A DNA stretch of 64,000 bases. It comes from DYQY01 sp964643725. GTDB taxonomy: Bacteria > Margulisbacteria > Riflemargulisbacteria > GWF2-35-9 > DYQY01. The notes under the pieces were generated by a model, which was given only the letters and a program-made list of their open reading frames with translations, was not told where the DNA came from and did no database searches. This document shows, piece by piece, positions 24,298 through 33,277 of this stretch (position 1 is its first letter; the number at the start of each line of letters is the position of its first letter). Location: contig CAZXTL010000006.1 in assembly GCA_964643725.1 (NCBI GenBank), positions 15,804-79,803 on the forward strand. The letters are read 5' to 3'. Both the position numbers and the translations under genes were made by a program.

Positions 24298-24996
24298 TTA
24301 CATCCATACCAACAGGGCAAAACGCCCTGCTTCTTTGCTTTCTTTTCTATATGAATAGTGCTCATCACCACACATTGTACATTCATTATCAAAAATTATT
24401 CTATCATCTGTAAGGCCAAACAACGATAGCTGATGGAAGATAATAACTCCTAAATCAAACAACAATTTTCCTTCTTTTCGTTGAAATGACTGGGGATACT
24501 CCTTAAATATTTCTAGAAACTCTTCACCCACCGCATAACAGCAACCTTTTGCAAATGGAGAGACAAGTGCTTTAGAAAAACTATGATCACAACCTAGGTC
24601 TTTCGACATATAACTAAGCACTCTAGGAATGATGCCTTTTTGTGTGCCTTTCCAGCCTGAATGGATAACCGCAACGACTTTACTCTTTTCGTTATATACG
24701 GCAATCAAAGGACAGTCTGCTCCTTGAGCCATCAAAACAACACCCACGTCTTTTGTAATCAAGGCATCAACATTTACTATTGCATCTTCTCCTAGGGAAG
24801 CGCCTCTACCTTTATGCTCTTTTTCTGCTAATAAAAAATCTGCTGAGTGACATTGATTCATCACCACTACATCTTCAAGACTAACCCCTAATTTCGCGAA
24901 TATTGATTTACGATTTGACAAAACATCCCCAGCTCCAGCATAGAAGGAAACATTGCCGTCTGAACAATTTGAGATGTAATGTTTAAATTCCGTCAC
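24298..24996 (-). CDS. pgeF: PgeF/YfiH family purine nucleoside phosphorylase-like protein (laccase domain)
   Basis: The 232-residue protein matches the DUF152 family, once called multicopper polyphenol oxidase. Metal-binding residues are visible in NQCHSADFLL near residue 47, GADCPLIAV near 95, VIHSGWKGT near 112, and CTMCGDEHYSYRKE near 205. Members act as purine nucleoside phosphorylase or deaminase and edit cell-wall precursors in some species. Its start lies 14 nt inside the end of apbE, so the two are co-translated. It has no signal peptide, so it acts in the cytoplasm. Confidence 0.88.
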   Translation of the reverse strand: MTEFKHYISNCSDGNVSFYAGAGDVLSNRKSIFAKLGVSLEDVVVMNQCHSADFLLAEKEHKGRGASLGEDAIVNVDALITKDVGVVLMAQGADCPLIAVYNEKSKVVAVIHSGWKGTQKGIIPRVLSYMSKDLGCDHSFSKALVSPFAKGCCYAVGEEFLEIFKEYPQSFQRKEGKLLFDLGVIIFHQLSLFGLTDDRIIFDNECTMCGDEHYSYRKESKEAGRFALLVWM

Positions 24997-26011
24997 TTTT
25001 ACTAACTTTTAAACCAACTTGGGTTTTTTGTATTAACACTGCCTCAACATTTTTGAGACTATTTATAAGCTTTAGACCTTTCTCTGCTCCCATAACGAAA
25101 ACGCCAGTAGCCAAGCCATCTGCTATAACAGTTGTATCTGCAATAATAGTAACACTCACTAAATCATTAAAAACAGGATACCCTGTCTTAGGATCAATTA
25201 TATGATGATATCTTTTCCCATCTTCATATAATCTAAAGTTACGATAATTTCCACTTGTAGCAACGCCCTTATTCTTTAAGCGCAAGGTAATGAGGCCCTT
25301 CTGAACATTTTCAGGATCCACAATTACGACATCCCAACCTTTTTTATAAAATTCATTACCTTTAACATATAATTCACCACCAACTTCAACCATATAATTC
25401 TTTTGATTATACTTTTCCAGCACTCTTGCAACAGCATCTACCGCATATCCTTTAGCTATTGAGGCTAAATCTATTGTTAAGTTTTTATTCTTTATGATTC
25501 TATTTCCTGTTATCAGAACACTATCACACCCTACAAGTGCTACAGAGGCTTCTATCTCCTCTTTAGAGGGAAATGCAGGATTGCTATCCCTACCAAACCC
25601 CCAAAGTCTGACAATAGGGTCTACCGTGGGGTCATAATAGCCTTCCGTAAGTTGATACAGTCCTTTAGCTAAGGACATAACTTTAATGAGTGCATCGCTA
25701 CCCTTAAAATATACATTTTCAGAAATAGCATTTAGCTTACTTAGCTCACTGTCATCTTCAAATGTAGAAAATATCATATTCATAATAGATAGCTCATCCT
25801 CAATAGCTATCTTTATTTCTTGTAACTCTAAAGAAGAAATATATTTATTATAAACAACAATATGATAAGTAGTTCCTATTGCATATCCTGAAAAATTGTA
25901 GGCATGTCTATTGAAGAACAGATATAAAAGAATTGAAAAAGCTATGATTACAACTAGTATATTTCTAAAGCTTTTCTTCACTAAGGTATCCTTTTTGAAA
26001 AAAGTATTCAC
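24983..26011 (-). CDS. apbE: FAD:protein FMN transferase
   Basis: The product has up to 342 residues. An N-terminal membrane segment (FRNILVVIIAFSILLYLFF) places it in the periplasm. ApbE motifs are visible: GYAIGTTYHIVVY, IDLASIAKGYAVD near 195, VEVGGELYVKG, SGNYRNF and HHIIDPKTGYP near 265. It attaches FMN to threonine residues of exported flavoproteins such as Rnf or Nqr subunits, neither of which is in this window. The ATG at 26011 lies 47 nt inside the upstream glycosyltransferase; a GTG at 25981 with AAAAAGGA before it would shorten the overlap and is a good alternative start. Confidence 0.9.
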   Translation of the reverse strand: MNTFFKKDTLVKKSFRNILVVIIAFSILLYLFFNRHAYNFSGYAIGTTYHIVVYNKYISSLELQEIKIAIEDELSIMNMIFSTFEDDSELSKLNAISENVYFKGSDALIKVMSLAKGLYQLTEGYYDPTVDPIVRLWGFGRDSNPAFPSKEEIEASVALVGCDSVLITGNRIIKNKNLTIDLASIAKGYAVDAVARVLEKYNQKNYMVEVGGELYVKGNEFYKKGWDVVIVDPENVQKGLITLRLKNKGVATSGNYRNFRLYEDGKRYHHIIDPKTGYPVFNDLVSVTIIADTTVIADGLATGVFVMGAEKGLKLINSLKNVEAVLIQKTQVGLKVSKSDGI

Positions 26012-26867
26012 GCAACATTATTTTTTTCCATTTAGCTAATTGACACTCAGCCAGCTTATTAATCCAAGCTACTCTTAATTTCTCATTCCCTGACAAAATC
26101 AACCAAACCAACTTATTCAACACGTTTATACCCAAAAAAGTTTTTAATTCAGGATACTTATTTAACAGAATATGCACTGACTTACCCATATTTTCTCGTC
26201 TATAAACCTCCTGAAGATCAGACCAAACATGAAAGTGATAATTTACAGCTTTATCAGAATATATAAGTGTCTCTTTTTTCTTTTTTAAAAGCTCATATCC
26301 ATAGGCCACATCTTCCCAACCATAATTCTTAAAACTTTCATCAAACCCACCATAATCATTAAAAAACTTTTTTGGAAAAGAAAGATTACCAGTAAGACAA
26401 TAATAAAACCCAAGTTTTTGCCCATGCTTGACCTTATGTGTTATATACGGACGCCTTAGGTGAGATAAAACTGGCAAAGATTCTTCCTTTAACACCCAAG
26501 TCTTGCCCTCTACCAAAACTGAAAAATTATGCTCTTCTTGAAGGCTATAGTGTTCTTTAAGTAAATCCTTATCTGCTATCATATCCGCATCAGTAATTAG
26601 CACTAAATCAGTGGTCGCTTCTTTAATTCCCCTATTCCTAGCTGAAGCTTTTCCTTCATTCTTTTGTCTAATATATTTAAAAGAATAGTTAAATTTTGCA
26701 GATTTCAGCCATTTCTCCGTACCATCATCACTCTCACTATCAACTACTATTACCTCGAATAAATCATGACTTAAGGATTGCTCACTTAGAGAATTAAGAA
26801 CTAACTTAAGTTTATCCTTAAGATTATAAGTACCAATAACTACAGTAATAAATTTGGTCATAAACAT
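25965..26867 (-). CDS. Family 2 glycosyltransferase
   Basis: The 300-residue GT-A enzyme starts FITVVIGTYNLKDKLKLVL, with the nucleotide-binding VVDSESDDGTE near residue 42, the metal site ITDADM near 93 and GGFDESFKNYGWEDVAYGY near 172. The C-terminal glycosyltransferase-like segment (YGWED) is typical of polysaccharide enzymes. No membrane helix is present. Sugar specificity cannot be read. It is the first gene of a three-gene run with apbE and pgeF. The overlap with apbE suggests coupled translation, although the functions look unrelated. Confidence 0.82.
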   Translation of the reverse strand: MFMTKFITVVIGTYNLKDKLKLVLNSLSEQSLSHDLFEVIVVDSESDDGTEKWLKSAKFNYSFKYIRQKNEGKASARNRGIKEATTDLVLITDADMIADKDLLKEHYSLQEEHNFSVLVEGKTWVLKEESLPVLSHLRRPYITHKVKHGQKLGFYYCLTGNLSFPKKFFNDYGGFDESFKNYGWEDVAYGYELLKKKKETLIYSDKAVNYHFHVWSDLQEVYRRENMGKSVHILLNKYPELKTFLGINVLNKLVWLILSGNEKLRVAWINKLAECQLAKWKKIMLREYFFQKGYLSEEKL

Positions 26868-26943
26868 ATTGTATTAAAACAAATGGAAATTGCAATTAAT
26901 CTTTTATTATGTTATTTTAAATAAAAGGGGGACCTTCATAATA

Positions 26944-27279
26944 ATGAGAGATATTACAGTGTCATATATTAATGAAGCATGCTATCTTGTCGTCAACGGA
27001 GATATTGAATTTAATGAATCAGAACAATTCTTAGAAATCATTAAATCACTTCTATCCAAAACATATTCTAAAATAGTAATTGACCTTGGAAACTGTAAAT
27101 ATATAGACAGCCTAGGATTAAGTACAATGAACCAAGCCAACGAACTAGCTAAAAAAAATAACAAGAAATTAATACTTTGTAATCTAGATAAAGATTGTGA
27201 AGATATTCTCTTTATGACAACGTTGTGGAATAAAGTTCCTATTCTAAAAGATCTTAAAAGTTGTCTTCAGGTTGCCTGA
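26944..27279 (+). CDS. STAS-domain anti-sigma factor antagonist-like protein
   Basis: I place the start at the ATG at 26944, after AAAAGGGGG; an in-frame ATG 18 codons earlier lacks a ribosome binding site. The 111-residue product is a single STAS domain: ITVSYINEACYLVVNGDIEF, then KIVIDLGNCKYIDSLGLSTM. The phospho-acceptor Ser of the DSxG motif is present near residue 60. Such proteins bind and release an anti-sigma kinase in response to phosphorylation. No RsbW-like kinase or PP2C phosphatase is near, so the partner is elsewhere. It overlaps the convergent acpS by 13 nt. Confidence 0.85.
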   Translation: MRDITVSYINEACYLVVNGDIEFNESEQFLEIIKSLLSKTYSKIVIDLGNCKYIDSLGLSTMNQANELAKKNNKKLILCNLDKDCEDILFMTTLWNKVPILKDLKSCLQVA

Positions 27280-27650
27280 GCGCAAACTACCGTAGCCACT
27301 GCTAATCCACCATCATGAGAGATAGAAAGATCAAAGGATAAACCACTTTCCTCAACAAATACTTTTGTCTTACCACTAAAAACCAAATAAGGACGGCCAT
27401 CACTTTCGTGATTAACGCTTACTTCTTTCATGATAAGCTCTTTGATACTTGGAACTGCCTTATAAAAAGCCTCTTTAGCAGCAAACCTTGCAGCCATACG
27501 ATTAAGCCTCAAGGACTCGTTCTCTGACTTAAAAATATATTCTAATTCATTATCTGAAAATACTCGTTTTTTAAAATGCTCGTCTTCAAGAATATCCTTA
27601 AAGCGAGTTACTGATACAACATCTATGCCAGTTGTATATTTATTTCCCAT
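27267..27650 (-). CDS. acpS: Holo-[acyl-carrier-protein] synthase
   Basis: I use the ATG at 27650 (127 residues), where MGNKYTTGIDVVSV begins the fold; another ATG four codons earlier is possible. Motifs are GIDVVSVTRF with the Mg-binding Asp, and RMAARFAAKEAFYKAV with the catalytic Glu and Lys. It transfers phosphopantetheine from CoA to acyl carrier protein in the cytoplasm. It overlaps the preceding glycosyltransferase by 11 nt and is the last gene of the long envelope operon. It overlaps the convergent STAS gene at its 3' end. Confidence 0.9.
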   Translation of the reverse strand: MGNKYTTGIDVVSVTRFKDILEDEHFKKRVFSDNELEYIFKSENESLRLNRMAARFAAKEAFYKAVPSIKELIMKEVSVNHESDGRPYLVFSGKTKVFVEESGLSFDLSISHDGGLAVATVVCAQAT

Positions 27651-28368
27651 TTCTTTTTTCATAAAAATACAATTGCAATAATTCAAAAGGAATATGCGAC
27701 ATTCTTTTGATTCTGATAGGTTCTTGCAAAAGCCTAAATAACCATTCTAACCCTAGTTTCTGCATCCAACGAGGCGCTCTTTTAAGCACTCCAGCAATTA
27801 CGTCAAAACTCCCTCCAACAGTTATTCTAATTGGAACATTAATCTGTTCTTTCGTTTTATGAATAAATATCTCCTGTTTAGGGAATCCTGTCCCTACAAA
27901 TAAAATATCAGCTCCACTTTTATTTATCTGACCAATTATGTCTTTCTCCTCTGCTTCAGAATAATAGCCATGGTGACTGCCAACTACCTCAAAAGAAGGT
28001 AATACCTTTACTGTATTTAAAACTGCTTTTTCCATAATACTTTCTTTGGTTCCTAAATAGTATACCTTATACTTTTTGTGTTCATTATTACCTAACTTAT
28101 ACATTGTATCTATTCCGGTAATCCTATTTGAAAAATCTTTACTAAAAAGCTTTGCTAATTTAACAAGGGTTATACTATCAGGCAATAGAATATCTGCACC
28201 AGAAATAATATCCCTTAAATATGCGTCCTTATAGGTTGCGAAGAGTATCTCTGTAGTTGGAGTAAATATTAAACAGCTCTTTTTTTTGCTTAAGAAACCA
28301 TCTATCTTCTTAATAAGATTATCATAGTTACCTGTAAAAAAAGAAAAACCTAAAAAATTATTATGCAT
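27640..28368 (-). CDS. WecG/TagA/CpsF family glycosyltransferase (GT26)
   Basis: The 242-residue protein has the GT26 plan: TPTTEILFATYKD near residue 37, LPDSITLV near 60, RITGIDTM, YYLGTKESIMEKA near 102, GYYSEAEEKDII, DILFVGTGFPKQEIFI near 153 and RAPRWMQKLGLEWLFRLLQEP near 195. Members transfer N-acetylmannosaminuronate or ManNAc to lipid-linked intermediates at the membrane. With csaB just upstream and ugd further up, it points to a secondary cell-wall or envelope polysaccharide. It lies 69 nt after csaB. Confidence 0.9.
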   Translation of the reverse strand: MHNNFLGFSFFTGNYDNLIKKIDGFLSKKKSCLIFTPTTEILFATYKDAYLRDIISGADILLPDSITLVKLAKLFSKDFSNRITGIDTMYKLGNNEHKKYKVYYLGTKESIMEKAVLNTVKVLPSFEVVGSHHGYYSEAEEKDIIGQINKSGADILFVGTGFPKQEIFIHKTKEQINVPIRITVGGSFDVIAGVLKRAPRWMQKLGLEWLFRLLQEPIRIKRMSHIPFELLQLYFYEKRNGK

Positions 28369-28437
28369 TGTTCCGTCACTTTTAAAATATTTTCTAGGTT
28401 ACTAGAAATAGCTAATTTTGTCTAATGTAATATACCA

Positions 28438-29457
28438 CTAATAAAACTTTATTAAAACATTCCCGATAAGCTCAGGCACAGATTCTTTCTCTATTTCTTC
28501 CATGCAACAATTTAATACATTTTTATGTATTACCCTATCTTTATAATATTTAACTAACTTATTCTCTCGAGACTTTCCAGCAGGCGAAATAATTCCTTGC
28601 TTGGCTATCTCAGCAAAGCCGACACCTTTATCTCCACTTCCTAAATATATAAAAGGAGTTCGAGCTGAAGCACTAAAAACTAAGCTATGATACCTCTGCC
28701 CGATAAACATTTCCATCTGTTTAATGCTTCCCATTATGATACAAGGATCAACTTCCTCTAAAAGGTCTATATCTAGCTTTTTCTTAAGCAACTCATATGC
28801 ACGCATGTCTTCTTGATTAAAAGAAATAAATATAAGCTCTGCATTGCTCTTCTTTTGAAAATCAACTAATGAACTAATAAGATGATTATTTATTTGATTA
28901 AACATTAAATTAACTCCCACATACCCTTTATACTGATTGTCGTTTTGGTATGGCTGTAGCAAAAGCGCTGTGTCCATCACAAAACTAATATTCTTCTTAA
29001 CCTTTAGAGTATCTTTCAAGTAACTTATGCTCCTATAGTCACGAGCACTAACTCTATTCGCTAAAAGAACTGATCGCTTAAGAAGCCATCTACTTAAAAA
29101 GTGTTTAAGGTGATCAAACCCTTGGGAATAAAAAATCAATTTCTTTTTATAAAACTTACAGAGCTGAGCCATACCTGCGTAATAAAACATATTAAGTAAA
29201 CTTGTCTGGTCTTGGAAAAGACTGCCACCTGCAAAAACAATCATATCACAATAATTTACACCAGCTATTAAATGAGTCAGTTTCTTTCTTGAAAAAACTA
29301 TTACTTCATATTTTTCTCTAGTCTCTTCTGGTGCATCTGTAAATACTACAATTTGTATAGGCTTATAGTATTTTTTAAATTGGCTAATCATTGCTCTCAG
29401 AATAGCCTCATCACCGACGTTATTGTTACCGAAAAATCCAACCAGCCCTATCTTCAT
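28438..29457 (-). CDS. csaB: Polysaccharide pyruvyl transferase CsaB
   Basis: The 339-residue protein begins MKIGLVGFFGNNNVGDEAIL, the CsaB signature. FAGGSLFQDQT near 93, YSQGFDHLK near 125, and the C-terminal GQRYHSLVFSASARTPFIYL complete the family pattern. CsaB adds pyruvate ketals to a cell-wall polysaccharide, which in known systems anchors SLH-domain surface proteins. No SLH protein is visible in this window. The start overlaps the stop of the FAD enzyme (TAATG). The combination with a TagA/WecG-type enzyme is well known in S-layer anchoring systems. Confidence 0.9.
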   Translation of the reverse strand: MKIGLVGFFGNNNVGDEAILRAMISQFKKYYKPIQIVVFTDAPEETREKYEVIVFSRKKLTHLIAGVNYCDMIVFAGGSLFQDQTSLLNMFYYAGMAQLCKFYKKKLIFYSQGFDHLKHFLSRWLLKRSVLLANRVSARDYRSISYLKDTLKVKKNISFVMDTALLLQPYQNDNQYKGYVGVNLMFNQINNHLISSLVDFQKKSNAELIFISFNQEDMRAYELLKKKLDIDLLEEVDPCIIMGSIKQMEMFIGQRYHSLVFSASARTPFIYLGSGDKGVGFAEIAKQGIISPAGKSRENKLVKYYKDRVIHKNVLNCCMEEIEKESVPELIGNVLIKFY

Positions 29458-30380
29458 TAGTAACTTATAAGATACCTTTCAATTGAGCTCGTTGCTATAT
29501 GTGCATCATTTATTGCCGAAACACTCATACAGTTAGAGCCTAACCTACAGGCACCAATTGCATAGACTCCTGGAATAGAAGTCTCCATTTCATCATTAAC
29601 TGAAAGATAACCTTTGCTACACATATCTTCAAGAAAAGCAGTATTGGCAATAGGTTGACTGCAATCAAAAACACAATCAACATCTAAGGTATCTCCACTA
29701 TCAAGAATAACTTTTTCTATCCTTCCATCACCTATTAAATCAAAAAAATTTTGTTTATGAATTGATAAATTATTTAAGGCATATAGTCGTTCAACTATTG
29801 TAGAACTAACTTCTGCCACCTCTGCCTCTATAATCAGATTGACGTTTCTAACTAAGGGGCTAAAATATTCAGCGATTCGGAACGCATGAATATTATTACC
29901 AAGTACAGCTAAACTTTTACCCATATAATAAACTACATCCATCATAGGATCTATTGCAAGATCAAGAGCAGAATTTGGTATATCTCTCTTTTTAAAAGTA
30001 ACGCCTGTAGCAACAACTACAGTTTTTCCAAAAATCATTCCATCTACTGCGCATACTTTTTTTACTCTCTCTGATAACTCAAACACAGAAACAACCTTGC
30101 TTTGTTTGATATGTATATTCCTTTCCTTTAACAATATTTCCAATCTGCTTTTATCAAAGACATCACTACTGGCTAAAACACCTAATTCTTTAAATTCCGA
30201 GACTACTTCTAAAACACTACAGATTCCTGTTTCCTCTATTAAAATAACTTTCAACCCTTTATCTGCAGACTCTATAGCTATACTTAGCCCTGATATACCA
30301 CCGCCAATAACAATCACATCATAAACAAAAGGAAAATCATTTTGAATCTGTCTTAAATCTAACTTTTCTAAAGTATGCAT
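29457..30380 (-). CDS. FAD-dependent oxidoreductase, thioredoxin-reductase fold
   Basis: The 307-residue protein has the FAD dinucleotide motif VIVIGGGISGLSIAIESADKG near residue 20, a second nucleotide region near 155 (LAVLGNNIHAFRIAEYF), and the FAD-binding end SIPGVYAIGACRLGSN near 270. True thioredoxin reductases carry CxxC near residue 140; none is present here, so it does not reduce thioredoxin. Its position between lptA and csaB suggests a role in envelope or lipid metabolism, but no substrate can be named. It starts 2 nt before the lptA gene ends its own frame, within one operon. Confidence 0.75.
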   Translation of the reverse strand: MHTLEKLDLRQIQNDFPFVYDVIVIGGGISGLSIAIESADKGLKVILIEETGICSVLEVVSEFKELGVLASSDVFDKSRLEILLKERNIHIKQSKVVSVFELSERVKKVCAVDGMIFGKTVVVATGVTFKKRDIPNSALDLAIDPMMDVVYYMGKSLAVLGNNIHAFRIAEYFSPLVRNVNLIIEAEVAEVSSTIVERLYALNNLSIHKQNFFDLIGDGRIEKVILDSGDTLDVDCVFDCSQPIANTAFLEDMCSKGYLSVNDEMETSIPGVYAIGACRLGSNCMSVSAINDAHIATSSIERYLISY

Positions 30381-30381
30381 A

Positions 30382-30894
30382 TTATTTTTCGCTACTAATC
30401 ATAAAGCTTGTTTGATTATCAGAATAAATCTTATTATTTTTCAAATCAAGGATGATATCATTGCTTTTTAAGACATTTTTATTTTGATTAACAGTTGTCT
30501 CTCCTGTAAACTTCATAATCCCTTTATCTGGATAATAAATAAGTTTTTGTCCGTATACTTTATAATCTTTATAGACAACTTTAACGTCTTTAGCTGCATC
30601 TATGATATTTTGTTCTCTGTCAAAAACCATCTCTTGGCAATTAATCTTCACATCTAAATAATCAGTTACTATATTATTAAAAAGATTTATCTTTTTTTTT
30701 GACTCTTTATAAGTCGCCTTATCAGCCTTAATGATAAGTTTGCCTTGTTCAATGATAATCTTTTCATTTGCTTCAAAATAATTCGAAGATAGATTTACCT
30801 CAAACCTCTCGGCCTTTATACTTAAAGGATTATTTTCTTGTGCAAAACACACAAAAAACAAAAACAAGAAAGATAAAGCTAAAAACCTTGTCAT
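30382..30894 (-). CDS. lptA: LptA/OstA-like periplasmic lipopolysaccharide transport protein
   Basis: The 170-residue protein has a signal peptide (FLALSFLFLFFVCFA) followed by about 130 residues of strand-rich OstA-like repeats: IKAERFEVNLSSNYFEA, GKLIIKADKATYKES, VVYKDYKVYGQKLIYYPDKG. LptA forms the periplasmic bridge that carries lipopolysaccharide to the outer membrane. It overlaps the LptC-like gene by 4 nt. The LptB, LptF/G and LptD partners are not in view. Confidence 0.85.
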   Translation of the reverse strand: MTRFLALSFLFLFFVCFAQENNPLSIKAERFEVNLSSNYFEANEKIIIEQGKLIIKADKATYKESKKKINLFNNIVTDYLDVKINCQEMVFDREQNIIDAAKDVKVVYKDYKVYGQKLIYYPDKGIMKFTGETTVNQNKNVLKSNDIILDLKNNKIYSDNQTSFMISSEK

Positions 30895-31304
30895 ATTAAA
30901 GTAAACTCTCCTCCTCTATATGTCTTAAGCAGAAGCCTTTTCATATCATATTCTAATTCATTCCCACTGTAAACTTGATTGCCCCTTTTAAAATGAACAT
31001 TAGAGCTTGCATGGATTAAATCGGTATCAAGGTAATACTCCATTATATTCGCGGATATCAAAGTTCCTGACTCAGAATCGATTGTTGACTCATACATAAC
31101 AAAAATTTTATCAAAAATCTCAATCTTTTTTGCCTTAACGCGAAAACCAAGTTCGCCTTTTAAGAAATGCTCTATATTTGCATCCAACAGAACAAAATTT
31201 GGTTTATTTACTTCTACAGGTGTCTTATAAGAAAAATCTACCCTCAAAAAAATAATATACAATAAAGCTATAAATAAGAAAAAAAGAATATACTTATTTC
31301 TCAT
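30891..31304 (-). CDS. lptC: LptC-like protein
   Basis: The 137-residue protein has one N-terminal membrane helix (YILFFLFIALLYIIFL) and then a small strand-rich domain (YESTIDSESGTLISANIMEY, then LIHASSNVHFKRGNQVYSGNELEYD) typical of LptC. It would tether the transport bridge to the inner membrane. It overlaps the TPR gene before it by 11 nt and lptA after it by 4 nt. Low sequence conservation is normal in this family, so position next to lptA supports the call. Confidence 0.75.
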   Translation of the reverse strand: MRNKYILFFLFIALLYIIFLRVDFSYKTPVEVNKPNFVLLDANIEHFLKGELGFRVKAKKIEIFDKIFVMYESTIDSESGTLISANIMEYYLDTDLIHASSNVHFKRGNQVYSGNELEYDMKRLLLKTYRGGEFTLI

Positions 31305-31935
31305 TCTTTAGATTATCTATACTATATTTATTAAACACGCTTGAAGCCTGCATTGAACCAACCTTAATTAAGGTTCCAGTTAATCCAAAGTAATCTCCAA
31401 CCTGCTGTTGTCCATAACCTTTGGCAAGGAATAAGGCCACTCCGTCTGGTTCGTAACGGATAGCATCTTCGATAATCTTAAGAGCTGTTTTCCAATCTTT
31501 TTTTTCACCATATATATAGGCGATATACCCTAGAGCCCAACCTTTAATAGATCTTTCTGGACTAAGCTCAACTACTTTATAAAAATACTCTTTTGCCTCA
31601 TCCTTTCTATCATTAAAATACAAGGCAAACGCATAGTAAAAATTAGTCTTCCAATCTCCAGTAGCAACAGCTAACTCTTTAGTAACATCAGCCAAAATCT
31701 TTTTATTATATTGAGAATCTGCCTTATTAAGTGCAGATAGTTCGGCAAATCCCTCTTGCAGAAATCCAGTATACGCATAACTCATTGCTAAATCGAATCT
31801 GACTCGAGGGTCAGAAGTATTGATTTGAGCAACTGCATAATTCTTCTTAAGTTCTTGCCATTGCATATCTGACATTACAGAAAACCCAAAACATAAACAG
31901 ATAAGAATAAGAAATACTACTTTATTTATTTTCAT
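31294..31935 (-). CDS. Exported tetratricopeptide-repeat protein
   Basis: I choose the ATG at 31935 after GGGAGG (213 residues); a longer frame upstream lies inside ugd. The signal peptide is MKINKVVFLILICLCFGFSVMS. The rest is helical with TPR-like repeats (RVRFDLAMSYAYTGFLQEGFA, then WKTNFYYAFALYFNDRKDEAKEYF and RSIKGWALGYIAYIYGEKKDWKTALKI). Such proteins scaffold periplasmic complexes. It sits between ugd and lptC with overlaps on both sides, so it may assist envelope polymer transport. No precise role is known. Confidence 0.75.
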   Translation of the reverse strand: MKINKVVFLILICLCFGFSVMSDMQWQELKKNYAVAQINTSDPRVRFDLAMSYAYTGFLQEGFAELSALNKADSQYNKKILADVTKELAVATGDWKTNFYYAFALYFNDRKDEAKEYFYKVVELSPERSIKGWALGYIAYIYGEKKDWKTALKIIEDAIRYEPDGVALFLAKGYGQQQVGDYFGLTGTLIKVGSMQASSVFNKYSIDNLKNEK

Positions 31936-33259
31936 ATGGCCTCCCAATAGAATAATATGAAAACCCTTTTTCAGACATTTTTTTTGGGTCATAAAGGTTT
32001 CTTCCATCAAAAATAAAAGGTGTTTTCATTAGCTCTTTCATCTCATCAAAGTCTGGAGTACGGAATTCGTTCCATTCTGTATGAATAACTAAGGCATCAG
32101 CATTATTTAAAACATCATAAGCATTATCTTTACACGTTATTCTATTACCAAATACTTTTCTAGCATTATCCATGGCTACCGGGTCAAAGGCCTCAACATT
32201 GCAACCTTTTGACAACAACACCTCTATCACATCAATAGAAGGAGCTTCACGCATATCATCAGTCTTTGGCTTAAAGGCTAAGCCCCAAACAGCTATCTTA
32301 GCAGACTTTAAGGGGATACCTTTTTCTCCAAAAACCTTAACAATCTTCTGAGCCAGAACCTTTTTCTGTTTAGAATTAACTACTTCAACTGAGTTAAGTA
32401 AATCCATATTAAGTCCATTATCTTTGCCTGTTTTAATTATTGCCTTTACGTCTTTAGGGAAACAAGACCCTCCGTACCCAACACCTGGGAATAAAAACTT
32501 ACTACCTATTCTAGAGTCGGCACCAATCGCTGTCCTAACATGATCAATATCTGCGCCTACTTTCTCACATAAACCAGCCATCTCATTCATAAACGATATT
32601 TTCGTGGCTAGCAAAGAATTAGCAGCATATTTAGTAACCTCGGCACTCCTATTATCCATCAAATGTATTCTGTTATTAGTTCTAGTAAATGGAGCGTACA
32701 ATTCCGAAATTATTTCTAATGCTTTCTGTGAACTTCCACCCAATACGATTCTGTCTGGTTTAGAAAAATCATCAATGGCAGCGCCTTCCTTTAAGAATTC
32801 AGGGTTACTTATTACATCAAAGTCTATAGTAACTCCTCTTAAACTCAATTCCTTACTGATAGTTTCTTTAACTAAATCAGCTGTACCCACCGGAACAGTT
32901 GATTTATTAACTACAACTTTATATTCATTCATATATTTGCCAATATCCTTAGCAACTTGGATTACAAAACTAAGATCGGCAGAGCCATCTTCTTCTGGTG
33001 GAGTACCTACGGCTACAATTAAAACTTGATTATCTTGTATAGAATTTTTAATATCAACAGTAAAAGACAACCTATTTTCTTTGATATTCCTAATCATCAT
33101 AACATCTAAGCCCGGTTCATAGATAATAGGATCACCTTTCTTCAGACGGTTAATCTTATTCTCATCAATATCAACACAAGTTACTTGATTACCGGTATCA
33201 GAAAAACAAGTGCCCGCAACTAGACCTACGTATCCGGTACCTATTACGGCTAATTTCAT
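31922..33259 (-). CDS. ugd: UDP-glucose 6-dehydrogenase
   Basis: The 445-residue enzyme oxidises UDP-glucose twice to UDP-glucuronate with NAD. The N-terminal Rossmann motif is MKLAVIGTGYVGLVAG. Further motifs are VAVGTPPEEDGSADLS near 83, NKSTVPVGT near 118, NPEFLKEGAA near 157, and the catalytic Cys in GVGYGGSCFPKDVKA near 255. GDP-mannose and UDP-ManNAc dehydrogenases are relatives; the sequence best fits the UDP-glucose type. It supplies a uronic acid donor to the glycosyltransferases of this operon. Its end overlaps the TPR gene start by 14 nt. Confidence 0.92.
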   Translation of the reverse strand: MKLAVIGTGYVGLVAGTCFSDTGNQVTCVDIDENKINRLKKGDPIIYEPGLDVMMIRNIKENRLSFTVDIKNSIQDNQVLIVAVGTPPEEDGSADLSFVIQVAKDIGKYMNEYKVVVNKSTVPVGTADLVKETISKELSLRGVTIDFDVISNPEFLKEGAAIDDFSKPDRIVLGGSSQKALEIISELYAPFTRTNNRIHLMDNRSAEVTKYAANSLLATKISFMNEMAGLCEKVGADIDHVRTAIGADSRIGSKFLFPGVGYGGSCFPKDVKAIIKTGKDNGLNMDLLNSVEVVNSKQKKVLAQKIVKVFGEKGIPLKSAKIAVWGLAFKPKTDDMREAPSIDVIEVLLSKGCNVEAFDPVAMDNARKVFGNRITCKDNAYDVLNNADALVIHTEWNEFRTPDFDEMKELMKTPFIFDGRNLYDPKKMSEKGFSYYSIGRPYENK

Positions 33260-33277
33260 ATGAATGCTCCCCCTTAA

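Noticed and set aside
29457..30380. Thioredoxin reductase
   Set aside because: The fold fits but the CxxC redox motif is missing, so it cannot reduce thioredoxin in the usual way.
32604..33029. Plus-strand open frame of 141 codons opposite ugd
   Set aside because: It is a mirror of the well-conserved ugd gene, with no ribosome binding site and no family resemblance.
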